Positions 42,111 to 51,900 are shown, numbered from the stretch's first letter. The stretch is 64,000 bases of DNA from Planctomycetaceae bacterium (GCA_003153375.1 PLYM01000267.1:1-64000), one strand, 5' to 3'. The notes: a model not told the origin generated them from the sequence alone. Program-made: numbers and translations.

Positions 42111-43319
42111 TTAGTGCCGCAATGCCTGTTCGAGATCGGCCACGAGGTCTTCGTGATTTTCGATGCCGCAGGCCAGGCGGATCATGTTGTCGGGAATGCC
42201 GTAGCGCTTTCGCTCCTCGGGCGTACACTCATAATAGCTCATCACCAGCGGCTGCTCGATCAGCGACTCGACGCCGCCCAGGCTGGGAGCGATGCGGGCG
42301 ATGCGGGTGGCGTCGACCACCGCGGCGGTCTGCCGCCAGTCGGCGTTCTTGACCAGAAACGTCACCAGCCCGCCGAAGCCGCGCATGGTGCGCTTCGCGA
42401 CGTCGTAATAAGGATGCGTTTCGAGGCCCGGATAAAAGACCCGTTCGATGCGCGGGTGGGCCGCCAGAAAGCGGGCCACGGCCAGCCCGTTCTCGTTGTG
42501 CCGCTGCATCCGCAGCTCGAAGGTCTTGAGGCCGCGGGCCAGCAGAAAGATGTTGTGGGGCGAGCTGACACTGCCCATGATGCCGCGCAGCTTGCGCACC
42601 GGGGCGGTTTTTTCCTCGGAGCCGACGATCACGCCGGCCAGCAGGTCGTTGTGGCCCGCCAGGTACTTGGTGGCCGAGTGCAGCACGTAGTCGATGCCCG
42701 CGGCGATGGGCCGCAGGTTGTAGGGCGTGCCCAGCGTGGCGTCGATCAGCGTTTCGACGTTGTGTTTGGCGCCCAGGGCGGCGAAGCGATCGAGATCGAC
42801 CACGCTGAGGTGCGGATTCGTCGGCGACTCACTCACCAGCAACTTGGTGCGCGGCGTGATCGCGGCTTCCATGGCGGCGTAATCGCAAGCGGCCACTTCG
42901 CGCGTCACGACGCCGAACCGCGCCAGGTGCTTGGTGCAAAACTCGCGGCTGCGATGATAACACTCGTTGAAGAACACGACCTCGTCGCCGGCGCTCAGCC
43001 TGGTCATCAGCAGGCCGACGATGGCGGCCATGCCGCTGGAGAAGAGCACGGCCGACTCGCCCCCTTCCAGCTCGGCCAGCTTGCGTTCGACGACGCGCTC
43101 GCTGGGGTTGCCATAGCGGCCGTATTCCTCGCGCGGCAGCTTCTGCTCGATGAACTCGATGACCGACGCCGTGTCGGGAAAGGTGTAGGTCGAGGCGCAG
43201 AACATCGGATCGGTGATTGCGTTGGCAAATTTTTGCCGATCCTCGCCGGCGTGTACCGCCAGGGTCGAGAACCCGCGCTGCCGCGCCGCGTCGTGCGCTG
43301 ACTTGTCGTTGTCGCTCAT
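42111..43319 (-). CDS. Second trans-sulfuration enzyme (cystathionine gamma-synthase-like, PLP)
   Basis: 402 aa. Same fold as its neighbour but clearly a different paralogue: FSTLAVHAGEDRQKFANAIT, EEYGRYGNPSERVVERKLA, LFSSGMAAIVGLLM, FFNECYHRSREFC, ATLGTPYNLRP, and the PLP lysine in LHSATKYLAGHNDLLAGV. Conserved Tyr/Arg residues of the substrate site are present (EYGRYGNP). Start at ATG 43319 with GAGGT 7 nt upstream. It is the first gene of the pair, so it could make cystathionine that the second enzyme cleaves, or they may use different acceptors; sequence does not decide. Confidence 0.88.
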   Translation of the reverse strand: MSDNDKSAHDAARQRGFSTLAVHAGEDRQKFANAITDPMFCASTYTFPDTASVIEFIEQKLPREEYGRYGNPSERVVERKLAELEGGESAVLFSSGMAAIVGLLMTRLSAGDEVVFFNECYHRSREFCTKHLARFGVVTREVAACDYAAMEAAITPRTKLLVSESPTNPHLSVVDLDRFAALGAKHNVETLIDATLGTPYNLRPIAAGIDYVLHSATKYLAGHNDLLAGVIVGSEEKTAPVRKLRGIMGSVSSPHNIFLLARGLKTFELRMQRHNENGLAVARFLAAHPRIERVFYPGLETHPYYDVAKRTMRGFGGLVTFLVKNADWRQTAAVVDATRIARIAPSLGGVESLIEQPLVMSYYECTPEERKRYGIPDNMIRLACGIENHEDLVADLEQALRH

Positions 43320-43620
43320 CGTACGGACCTCATGTTCAGGAGACATCTCGACCAATGGCCGGCCCGCTTGGCGGGAGAAATCATCTCGAGATCCGTTCAA
43401 CCCAGGCAAAAAAAAACCGCGACTCTGCCCCCCGGACAGTCGCGGCTCCTTTTGCAAGTTGAATCGTTTTCCAGCGCGTGGGCACCGAAGAACGATGGCA
43501 CTTTAGCAGTCAGGCTGCAAGCGGCCGCAAATCCCACGCAGGCATTCTATCGTGGGGAAAACGGGAACGCAAGCAGCGGGTTTTTGGGGTGGGTCAGTCT
43601 GAAATCAGATTTCTCGAAAT
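43320..43620 (-). promoter_or_regulatory. Structured leader of the trans-sulfuration genes
   Basis: About 300 nt between the KRRWF-type gene and the PLP gene, both on the minus strand. It contains the terminator at 43409-43444 and, before it, a GCGTGGG element (about 43532-43538) that can pair either with an upstream CCCACG (about 43552-43557) or with a downstream CCCACGC (about 43475-43481). Mutually exclusive helices ahead of a terminator are the layout of an attenuator or riboswitch. It could equally be just the terminator of the upstream gene. Confidence 0.4.
43409..43444 (-). terminator. Rho-independent terminator or attenuator ahead of the PLP gene pair
   Basis: On the minus strand CCGCGACT, a loop of about 13 nt, then AGTCGCGG and nine T. 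It stands about 90 nt before the ATG of the first PLP gene and about 175 nt after the stop of the preceding minus-strand gene, so it can either end that gene or act as an attenuator. Confidence 0.85.
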
Positions 43621-44046
43621 CTAGGGCTTGGGCTGAGACTTCCGAGCGGGCCGCGAGTCGCGATAGACCAAGATCGTTGCTTCGGGAAATAATCGCGTGG
43701 CCAGTTCGATTTCATCCCGCGCCGGCCCATCACCATTCTTGCTTTTGGCCATAAAGAGCTTCAATTCTGGTACGTCCTGCTCACCCATGATTCGCAAACC
43801 ATAGCCGATCGTTTTGGTCGTCGGGGGGATGGTGCAAAATGGCATTGGTTCTGGTGGAAATACGCTTTCAAGTCCAGGCGGCGCTCGCCGTGCAATGTGA
43901 TGGGCCTGCAACGCATGCCGTTGCAGAATCGTTTGCCGACTTGAGATAAGCCACCCGCTGATCGCCACAGCCGCTGTCAGGGCGACGAACATCCCCCTGA
44001 GACTGAACTGAAACCTGCGACGACGTTTGGCAGTGTCTTCGCTCAT
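43621..44046 (-). CDS. Small membrane-anchored 'RRFQFSLR' protein
   Basis: 141 aa. AKRRRRFQFSLRGMFVALTAAVAISGWLI gives a basic N terminus and one membrane helix, the same plan as the proteins at 36818 and 37538 and the known planctomycete RFQFSLRTLL-type family. The remainder is soluble, with TRLFPEATILVYRDSRP near the C terminus, similar to QRLFPESVIQSY in the 36818 protein, which supports real homology. Function unknown. The ATG at 44046 is preferred; eight further codons are open upstream. The gene begins 7 nt after the stop of the small membrane protein before it. Confidence 0.68.
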   Translation of the reverse strand: MSEDTAKRRRRFQFSLRGMFVALTAAVAISGWLISSRQTILQRHALQAHHIARRAPPGLESVFPPEPMPFCTIPPTTKTIGYGLRIMGEQDVPELKLFMAKSKNGDGPARDEIELATRLFPEATILVYRDSRPARKSQPKP

Positions 44047-44053
44047 CGGCCCA

Positions 44054-44209
44054 TTATAGAGGCTTGCCACAGTGCGGGCAGTTCTTTGGAGTGGGCGGAG
44101 TCGAGAGGTAGAAGGTCCGCACGATGATCCAGCAAAATAGGCCTACCGCGCAAGTAGCCACTGTCGTCACGGCGAGGATGATCCAGAGGACGAAATCCAT
44201 GAGGCCCAT
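44054..44209 (-). CDS. Very small membrane protein with CPHCG end
   Basis: 51 aa: MGLMDFVLWIILAVTTVATC..., one long hydrophobic helix (about 5-35), then LSTPPTPKNCPHCGKPL. The terminal CPHCG is half of a zinc ribbon or a redox CxxC. The start could be 44209 or the ATG at 44200. I do not know the family; pairing with the next gene (7-nt gap) suggests a two-gene unit. Confidence 0.55.
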   Translation of the reverse strand: MGLMDFVLWIILAVTTVATCAVGLFCWIIVRTFYLSTPPTPKNCPHCGKPL

Positions 44210-44328
44210 TGTAGGGCAAGAGGAGCCCAAGCCGAGACTCTTTTCCCTTACTGTCCGTCCACAAACCGCGACGTAGACTATATTAAAATCCCGCGGGGGT
44301 GGCATTCTTTCAGTCGGAGCAGGGCAGC

Positions 44329-46650
44329 ATGGATTCCGCGAGGGTTCTCTCGCCGACGACGGTCTCGCGCGATTTGACGGCGGGGCTCGTGGTCTTTCTG
44401 GTGGCGCTGCCGTTGTGCCTGGGCGTGGCGCTGGCCTCGGGCGCGCCGTTGATCTCGGGGGTTGTGGCGGGCGTGCTCGGCGGCGTGGTCGTCGGGCTGT
44501 TGAGCGGTTCGCAGGTGAGCGTCAGCGGGCCGGCGGCGGGCATCACGGCGGTCGTGACCGCGCAGGTCGCGCAGCTCGGCTCGTTCGAGGCCTTTCTGCT
44601 GGCCCTGATCGTCGGCGGGGTGATTCAGGTCCTGCTGGGCGTCGCCCGGGTGGGGTTCATCGCGGCGTTCATTCCCTCGAGCGTGATCAAGGGATTGCTG
44701 GCCGCGATCGGCGTGATCCTGATTCTCAAGCAGCTTCCGCATCTGGTCGGACACGACACCGACCCGGAAGGCGAAATGCAGTTCTTGCAGCCGGACGATC
44801 ACAATACGTTTTCGGAACTCGGGCTGTTGGGCGATATGCACCTGGGCGCCGCAGCGATCGGCCTGGCGTCGATCGTGGTGCTGGTGCTGTGGGACCGCTC
44901 GCAGCGGCTCAAAGGCTCGGTCGTGCCCGCGCCGCTGGCCGTGGTGCTGCTGGGCGTGGTGCTGAGTCTGTTGTTCAAGCAGGTGGGGGGCTTGTGGGAG
45001 ATTCCGGCCAGCCACCTGGTGCAGATGCCGGTGGCCGAATCGCTGGGTGGTTTTTTCAGCTTTCTGACGCGGCCCGATTTTTCGCACTGGTCGAATCCGG
45101 CCATTTACCTGGGCGGCCTGACGATCGCCATGGTCGCGTCGCTCGACACGTTGTTGAATCTCGAAGCCACGGACAAGCTCGACCGCCGGCAGCGCGTCTC
45201 GCCTCCCAGTCGTGAGTTGATTGCCCAGGGCGTGGCCAATATCGCGGCGGGCCTGATCGGCGGCATTCCGGTCACGGCCGGCGTCATTCGCGGGTCGGTC
45301 AACATCAACGCCGGCGCCGAAACCCGGCTGGCCACGATCGTTCACGGGCTGTTGCTGCTGGTCTGCGTGGTGCTGCTGCCGACCTATTTGAACCTGATTC
45401 CCTTGTCGTGCCTGGCCGCGATTCTGCTGGTGACCGGCATCAAGCTGGTCAGCCCCTCGCTGATTCGCCAGATGTGGCTCGACGGCCGCTATCAATTCAT
45501 TCCGTTTGCCGCCACGCTGGTGGCCATTGTGTTCACCGATCTGGTGACTGGCATCCTGATTGGCTTGGGCGTGAGCCTGGCGTTCATCCTGAACAGCAAT
45601 CTCCGCCGGCCGGTGCGGCGCATCGTCGAAAAACACCTGGGCGGCGAGGTGCTGCACATTGAACTGGCCAACCAGGTCAGCTTTTTGAATCGGGCCTCGC
45701 TCGAAAAAGCCTTGCGCAGCGCGCCGCGCGGCACGCACGTGCTGCTCGATGCCCATGGAACCGACTACATCGATCCCGACATCCTGGCGTTGATTCGCGA
45801 ATTCAAGGACCGTACGGCGCCGGTGCGCGGGGTACAAGTGAGCCTGCGCGGCTTTCGCACCAAGTATCAGTTGCAAGATCAGATTCAATATGTCGATTAC
45901 TCGACGCGCGAGTTGCAGGACCAGGTGACGCCCACCCAGGTGCTGCACATCCTGCGCGAGGGCAATCAACGCTTCCGCCAAGGGCGACGGCTCACTCGCG
46001 ATCTGGGTCGGCAGCTCGACGCCAGTGCCCGCGGGCAGCATCCGTTGGCCGTGGTGCTCAGTTGCATCGATTCGCGCACGCCGGGCGAGTTGATTTTCGA
46101 CCTGGGCCTGGGCGATATCTTCAGCGTCCGCGTGGCGGGCAACATCATCAGCCCCAAGATGCTGGGCAGCCTGGAGTATGGCTGCGCCGTGGCCGGGGCC
46201 AAGTTGATCCTGGTGATGGGGCACACGCGCTGCGGGGCCGTGTCGGCCTCGGTCAAGTTGGCCAGCTCGCACCAGAACGTCGCCGAGGCAACCGGCTGTC
46301 AGCACCTGGCGCCGATCGTCGACGATATCCAGCGCTCGATCGACGCCGCCTCGCTGGCGCGCTTTGAGCAGGCCGGCGAGCTGGAACAGGCTGCGGTGAT
46401 CGATGCCGTGGCCCGCCGCAACGTGCTGCGGTCGGTGCGGGCGATCGTCGAACGCAGCGACACGATTTCCGGCCTGGTTCGGCAGGGAAAGGTGGCGGTC
46501 GTGGGCGCGGTGTATGACGTCACGACCGGCGAGATCGAGTTCATGACCGGCGAGGCCTTTGGTCTGACGGACGTCGGAGCGATCGCCCCAGCGGCCGGAA
46601 CGACCCACGAACAGCGGCCGGCGGGTGAAGCGAACCCCCGATCGAGCTAG
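44329..46650 (+). CDS. SulP-family anion transporter fused to STAS and beta-carbonic anhydrase
   Basis: 773 aa, three parts. (1) SulP membrane domain (about 15-430, 11-14 helices) with LTAGLVVFLVALPLCLGVAL, GPAAGITAVVTAQVAQLG and ETRLATIVHG. (2) STAS-like cytoplasmic domain (about 445-540) including LLDAHGTDYIDPDILALIREF. (3) Beta-carbonic anhydrase (about 550-755) with zinc ligands C579, H632, C635 and the D581-R583 dyad (SCIDSRTPGE, GHTRCGAVSA). Such fusions probably couple bicarbonate transport to CO2/HCO3- interconversion. The ATG at 44329 (GGAG, 9 nt) was preferred over a GTG ten codons earlier. All key anhydrase residues are intact. Confidence 0.93.
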   Translation: MDSARVLSPTTVSRDLTAGLVVFLVALPLCLGVALASGAPLISGVVAGVLGGVVVGLLSGSQVSVSGPAAGITAVVTAQVAQLGSFEAFLLALIVGGVIQVLLGVARVGFIAAFIPSSVIKGLLAAIGVILILKQLPHLVGHDTDPEGEMQFLQPDDHNTFSELGLLGDMHLGAAAIGLASIVVLVLWDRSQRLKGSVVPAPLAVVLLGVVLSLLFKQVGGLWEIPASHLVQMPVAESLGGFFSFLTRPDFSHWSNPAIYLGGLTIAMVASLDTLLNLEATDKLDRRQRVSPPSRELIAQGVANIAAGLIGGIPVTAGVIRGSVNINAGAETRLATIVHGLLLLVCVVLLPTYLNLIPLSCLAAILLVTGIKLVSPSLIRQMWLDGRYQFIPFAATLVAIVFTDLVTGILIGLGVSLAFILNSNLRRPVRRIVEKHLGGEVLHIELANQVSFLNRASLEKALRSAPRGTHVLLDAHGTDYIDPDILALIREFKDRTAPVRGVQVSLRGFRTKYQLQDQIQYVDYSTRELQDQVTPTQVLHILREGNQRFRQGRRLTRDLGRQLDASARGQHPLAVVLSCIDSRTPGELIFDLGLGDIFSVRVAGNIISPKMLGSLEYGCAVAGAKLILVMGHTRCGAVSASVKLASSHQNVAEATGCQHLAPIVDDIQRSIDAASLARFEQAGELEQAAVIDAVARRNVLRSVRAIVERSDTISGLVRQGKVAVVGAVYDVTTGEIEFMTGEAFGLTDVGAIAPAAGTTHEQRPAGEANPRSS

Positions 46651-46695
46651 ACCGGGTATAGATTGGCGGGGTAGAATAACGCGTGCAGCCTTGGC

Positions 46696-46734
46696 ATGCC
46701 CGTGCATTCCGCGGAGATGCCCGTGCATTTCGCG
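46696..46734 (+). repeat. 21-bp tandem direct repeat, two copies
   Basis: ATGCCCGTGCATTCCGCG GAG is followed at once by ATGCCCGTGCATTTCGCG, one mismatch over 18 bp, immediately upstream of the gene at 46750. Possible repeated regulator site or slippage duplication. Confidence 0.55.
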
Positions 46735-46749
46735 AAGAGGAATCGAGCA

Positions 46750-47970
46750 ATGGGAAGTGGAAGACGCCTGTTCGCTCTGGGCCTGATGATCGTGGGCGTG
46801 TCGTTGTCGGCACGCCTCGCCTGGGCCACCGACGTTCCGATGCCACAGCGGCCGGCCGCCACGGCGGCTGCGTCCGACGAAGCGGTATCGGAGGCGGCCC
46901 TGTCGGAATCGATTGCCGAGAGCATTCGCGCTCTGGGCTCGGGTTCGTTCGCCGCTCGCGAGCAGGCCGGCCACCGGTTGATCGAACTGGGAATTGCCGC
47001 CCGCGAGGCCCTGCTGGCCGCCGGCTCGGGCCCCGACGCCGAGGTGCGCGTGCGGGCGCGGGCCATTCTGGCCACGGTGTTCGAAGCCGATTTTCGCAGC
47101 CGGCTCGAAGCGTTCGCGGCCGACTACGACGGCAGCCGTGGCAAGACGTTGCCGGGTTGGGAGCCGTTCTCGGCCAACTTCGGCAGCACCGGGCCAGCGC
47201 GTCAGTTGTTCGTCGAGATGCAACGCGCCGAGCCCGAGTTGCTCGAGGCGCTGGTCAAGGGCGACAAGCAGGCCAGCGAAGCCCTCGACGCCCGTTGCCG
47301 CATGGTGGTGCAACAGGCGATTCAAAACCCGCCGGGCACACAGATTTCGCTGGGCACCGCGACCAGCTTGCTGCTGGTGGGCTCGAGCGCGGGCGTGACC
47401 ATCGACGAGCAGGTGGGCAGTCAGTTGTTTCCCTGGATCATCTATCAGCCGGCTTTTCAGAAAGCGGTCCGCGAGACGAACCGCGCGGCGATGTTGAAGA
47501 AGATGCTGGGCCAGTGGATCCAAAAGGACTTGGGACCGGCCTCCTCGGCCGAGAACTTGAAGTTTGCCGCGCAGTTCGACCTCAAGGCCGAAGGCCTGTC
47601 GCTGGCGACGCGGTTGCTCAACGATGACGACTCGCCGCCGACCAGCAAGGCCAGCGCGTTGCTGCTGGTGGGCAAGGTGGGCGGGCACGAGCATTTGCCG
47701 CTGGTCGAGAAATCGCTGATCGACAAAGCGAACTGCGGCGTCGGACAACTGGCCAACATGCAGCGCCAGGCCGAGCTGCAAGTGCGCGACGTGGCGCTGG
47801 CCGTGGCGGTGCGACTGACCGATCAGAAGTTGCGAGACTTCGGCTTTCTCAACGCGCAACCGCACCCCACGACCCTCTATCAGGTGGCAAGCCTGACGTT
47901 CGCCTCGCCCGAGGTGCGCGAAGTGGCGTTCAGAAAATGGGGCCGCTGGCGCGCCGAACATCCGAACTAA
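46750..47970 (+). CDS. Exported helical-repeat protein of unknown function
   Basis: 406 aa. Signal peptide about 1-27 (LFALGLMIVGVSLSARLAWA). The mature part begins with HEAT-like helices: SESIAESIRALGSGSFAAREQAGHRLIELG, ALLAAGSGPDAEVRVRARAIL. Later segments (TSKASALLLVGKVGGHEHLPLVEKSLID) are again HEAT-like. This plan (signal, AREQA..L..LG...PLL...DPEVR.RA) is frequent in planctomycete periplasmic proteins that count as HEAT-repeat proteins. No catalytic motif seen. ATG 46750 follows GAGGAATCGAGCA; the frame is open 18 codons upstream through the direct repeat. Confidence 0.75.
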   Translation: MGSGRRLFALGLMIVGVSLSARLAWATDVPMPQRPAATAAASDEAVSEAALSESIAESIRALGSGSFAAREQAGHRLIELGIAAREALLAAGSGPDAEVRVRARAILATVFEADFRSRLEAFAADYDGSRGKTLPGWEPFSANFGSTGPARQLFVEMQRAEPELLEALVKGDKQASEALDARCRMVVQQAIQNPPGTQISLGTATSLLLVGSSAGVTIDEQVGSQLFPWIIYQPAFQKAVRETNRAAMLKKMLGQWIQKDLGPASSAENLKFAAQFDLKAEGLSLATRLLNDDDSPPTSKASALLLVGKVGGHEHLPLVEKSLIDKANCGVGQLANMQRQAELQVRDVALAVAVRLTDQKLRDFGFLNAQPHPTTLYQVASLTFASPEVREVAFRKWGRWRAEHPN

Positions 47971-48236
47971 CCAGGGTTTGGCCTGTCGTTGTGTGCGGCG
48001 TTGCGGGTGGGATACCGCCGCATCAGTTGCGTGCTACCAGCACTAGCAGAGGCGGCCGCCGCGAACTTCTCTTGACCGGTGCGGGCAATTGTCCGAACAT
48101 CCGGCCCCTGGTTTTGACGCCGTGCTGGATCGACGCGGCGCCAGCGGACGGACCCCGATTCCTGCCTCCCGATTCCCTCATCGATCCGCAATCCTTGGCG
48201 ACAAGCACCCTGGGCACTGCCTGACGAAGGTGTTCT

Positions 48237-48845
48237 ATGAATGGTTCCCGCCGGTTTCTGCTGGCCGCGTTGTTGTTTGGTGTTGGGGCTGCTGGCTGCG
48301 CATCGCCCTATCGCTCGGATCAAGGCGCCTTGGTGGGCGGCCTGGGTGGCGCGGGGTTGGGCGCGATCGTGGGCAACGCGGTCGGGCATCCCGGCGCTGG
48401 CGCCGCGATTGGCGCGGGAGTGGGTGCCTTGAGCGGGGCCGCGGTGGGCGGCGCCTTGGATAACATTGATGCCAAGAACCAGGCCGAGATCGCCGCGCGA
48501 CTCGGCCGGCCGGCGCCTGGCGCCGTGACGATTCCCGACGTGATCGGCATGAGCCGCGCCGGCGTGCCCGAGGATGTGATCATCAATCACATTCAAAATC
48601 ACGGGCTGGTCAGTCCCTTGCAGGCCGCCGATCTGATCACGCTGCAACAACAAGGGGTCAGCTCGCGGATCGTGCAAGCCATGCAGGCTCCGCCGCCCGC
48701 CCCCATGGCCGCGGCGCCGCAGCCGGTGATGATGCCGGCTCCCTATCCGCCGCCGTACTGGGGACCGCCGTACCCCTATCCTTATCCCTACTATTACCGC
48801 CCGCGTCCGGTCGTTGGCTGGTCGGTGGCCGTCGGCGGTCGCTAG
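48237..48845 (+). CDS. Glycine-zipper lipoprotein
   Basis: 202 aa. Lipoprotein signal with lipobox AAGC at about residue 21. Residues about 30-75 form a glycine-zipper segment (GALVGGLGGAGLGAIVGNAVG, GAAIGAGVGALSGAAVGGAL), typical of membrane-inserting envelope proteins. A short helical domain (about 95-150) reads VIGMSRAGVPEDVIINHIQNHG...ITLQQQGVSSRIVQAMQ, similar to SHOCT-like or 'short C-terminal' helical pairs. The C terminus is Pro/Tyr-rich (PYPPPYWGPPYPYPYPYYYR). GAAGGTG before the ATG. Probably envelope-associated; function unknown. Confidence 0.75.
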   Translation: MNGSRRFLLAALLFGVGAAGCASPYRSDQGALVGGLGGAGLGAIVGNAVGHPGAGAAIGAGVGALSGAAVGGALDNIDAKNQAEIAARLGRPAPGAVTIPDVIGMSRAGVPEDVIINHIQNHGLVSPLQAADLITLQQQGVSSRIVQAMQAPPPAPMAAAPQPVMMPAPYPPPYWGPPYPYPYPYYYRPRPVVGWSVAVGGR

Positions 48846-48964
48846 GAATTGGCGGCCGAGCGGCGTGACGTGAGGGTCGGCGGGCAATTGTCCTGTCGCG
48901 GATGGCGAGATAGCATGGACGTGTCGTGCGTCCGCCCTGCTATGCCCCTCCCGAGATTTCGCGC

Positions 48965-51900
48965 ATGTCCCGCTGGTTCGCTTTGGCTTTCCTGGTCGCT
49001 GTTTTCGGTTCCTGCTGCGCGCCGGGGGCGACAGCCGACGATTTGGGGTTGCGAGTGCCCGAGGGTTTTGATGTCTCGCTGTTTGCCGACGATACGTTGG
49101 CGCACGACATTTATTCGATGACCGTCGATGCCCAGGGGCGCGTGGTGGTGGCGGGGGCCGGCTATGTCAAAACGCTGCACGACAGCGACGGCGACGGCCG
49201 AGCCGACCGGGCCACGCTGTTCTCGCCGCTGCCGGCCAGCGGTGCGCACGGCATGGTCTTCGACGGGCCCGATCTGATCTGCACAGGCGACAACTCGGTC
49301 ATGCGTTTGCGCGACGCTGACGGCGATGGCGTGGCCGACGGCGCCCCGGAAGTCTGGACGGAGCTACGCAACCCCGAGCATGGGGCCAACGGCCTGGTGC
49401 GCGGTCCCGACGGTTGCTACTACTTGATCTGCGGCAACGATGCCGGCGTCGGCGAAAAGCAGATCACGACCGACTCCTCGCCGGTGCGCCATCCGCGCTG
49501 CGGCGGCGTGGTGCGATTTTCGGCCGAGGGCAAGCCGCTGGACGTGGCCGCACACGGCTTTCGCAATCCTTACGATCTCGACTTCGACGCGGCCGGTCAT
49601 TTGCTCACCGTCGACTCGGACGGCGAACGCGATCATCATCTTCCCTGGTATGCCCCGACGCGGCTGTTCGATATCGCGCCCGGCATGGAACACGGCTGGC
49701 TGCTGCAAGGCTGGACGCGGGGCTGGAACCGCCCGGCATCGTTCACTGACAATGTCGATCGGATGGTCGAGATTGGCCGCGGCTCGCCGACGGGCGTGGC
49801 GGCCTATCGCCATCGCGGTTTTCCGGCCCATTATCGGGGCGGCGTGTTTTCGGCCTGTTGGACGCTGGGACGGGTTTATTATTTTCCGCTCGAGCCGGCC
49901 GGCGCGACGTGTCGCAGCCAATTGGAAGTCTTCCTGCAGACCACGGGCGACGTTGGTTTCGCCCCCTGCGATCTGGCCGTGGGGCCGCAGGGGGAGTTGT
50001 ACGTGGCCATCGGCGGGCGGCGCACGCTGGGCAGCGTGTTCCGTGTGCGCTGGACCGGAAACAAAGACGCTGGTGAAGCTCCGCCGGCCGGTTCGCTGAC
50101 CGACGTGCTCTCGGCCGATCAACCGCTGGCCAGTTGGTCGCGAGCCCGTTGGGTGCCGGCGGCAAAAGTGTTGGGAAAAGCGGCGTTTGAACAGGCCATT
50201 GGGGACGAGACGTTGCCCTCGGAGCAACGCGTGCGGGCCGTCGAAGTGCTCGTGGAACTGTGGGGTCCTTTAGACGCGGTTCAGGCTGCGGGCTGGGCGC
50301 AGGCCGCGGATGCCGCAACGCGGGCCCGCGTTGCTTGGGCGCTGGGACGCGGCGCGGCCACGCTGGAAACCCGACAGACGGTGGCGCGGTTGACTGCCGA
50401 CGCCGAACCGGCGGTGCAGAGGGCGGCTTGGGAAGCGCTGGCCACGTTGGGACCGATCGAAGCCGACGCGGAGGATCAGCCGGCCTGGTCGCAGGGATTG
50501 GCCAGTCGCGAGCGGCGGGTGCGGGCGGCGGCGATTCTGGCGGCGCGGCAAAACGGTCAGGCGAGCTACCGCAATTTTATGTCCAAGGTTCGTCTCGGCG
50601 CGGGCGCCTCGACGTTACGCTTGGCGAGTGTCTGGATCAAGCTGCCCGACCCGTCGTCGGCCGAGTATCGCGCCGAGTTCGCAGCCCCGGATTTGCTCTC
50701 CATCGTGGAGCTGCTGACGGCTCCCAGCGCGGATGTCGCCACGCAGCTCGAAGCGGTGCGGCTATTGCAGATTGGCTTGGGCGATTTGAGCGCCACGAAG
50801 GATCAGCCCGAGGTGTATACCGGTTATGTCGGCAACGCGACTGCGAATTTGGACACGACCACGCGCGAGGAACTGGTGCGACACGTCGCGCCTTTGTTTC
50901 CCAGCAGCGATGCCGAGTTGAATCGCGAGCTGGCCCGGCTGTTGGGAATGCTGGGCGCCAATCACCCGACCTTGTTGCCCGCGGTTGCCCGGCAGTGGAC
51001 GGCGAGCAGCACGGTGGAAGACGACTTGCACTATTTGATCGTCGCCTCGCTGCTCACCGGCAGTCGCACGCCGGACGTGACCGCGGCCACGGCACAGGCC
51101 TTGTTGGGATTGCACAAGAAGCTCGAGGACTTGGGGCAATTCACCAGCCGCAACTGGCCCGATCGCGTCGGCGAGATGTTTGACGAGCTGGCGCGTCGCG
51201 ATCCGGCGCTGGCGCCGAGCGTCGTGGCGAATCGTGGTTTCGGCCATCCGGCTCAGGCGCTATTCGTCGAACGGCTGCCCAAGGAGATGCGCCAGCAGGG
51301 GACGCGCCGGTTGTGGGCGGCGGTTGCCGTGCGGGGCGAAGAGCCGACCGCGGAGTTGATCGCGCTGGCGGGCCGGCAGCCGGCCGGCGAGGCCGTGGCG
51401 CTGCTCGATGCGCAGTGGGAACACGCCGGGCTGCGCGATTCGATCGTGGTGGCCCTGGCCAAACACCCGCGGCCGGATGATCGGGCGAAGTTTGTCGAAG
51501 CCCTGGCTTCGCCCCAGCCTGACGTTGTGCAGAAGGCGGCCGAGGCGCTGTTGGCACTGGGCATCGATAATACGCCGGAGGAAATGGCCCAGGCGCTGCG
51601 GGCCTTGAAGCAAGCCTGCGCGCTGGTCAAGCGGACTGAGCCTCGCGGCGCGCTGGTGCGGCTGCTCGAGTTCTGGACCGAGGGGAGCGCGGACGTCGAG
51701 GAGCGGCCCGACCCGACGAAATATTATGAGGGTTGGTATGAGATGTTCGAGCAGAACTACCCGAGCCACGCGGAACTGCTCAAGAGCCGCGCCGACGGGG
51801 CCGCGCTCAAGACGTGGCAACAACGCCTGGCGAACGTCAATTGGGCCGCCAGTGACGCGACGCGCGGGCGGGGCATCTTCGAACGCCGCACCTGCCATCG

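Noticed and set aside
43495-43560. SAM-II riboswitch-like words (GATTTG, GCTTGCAGCC, GCTAAAG) in the leader of the PLP gene
   Set aside because: The words appear in the right order, but the CGTGG/CCACG stem and the second pseudoknot helix of SAM-II cannot be formed at the expected places. Kept only as a general attenuator candidate.
44278-47961. 1227-codon open frame on the minus strand
   Set aside because: It lies antisense to the SulP-carbonic anhydrase gene and the following gene. Its sequence is rich in His, Gln, Arg and Gly repeats with no domain, as expected from the mirrored GC-rich codon use of real genes.
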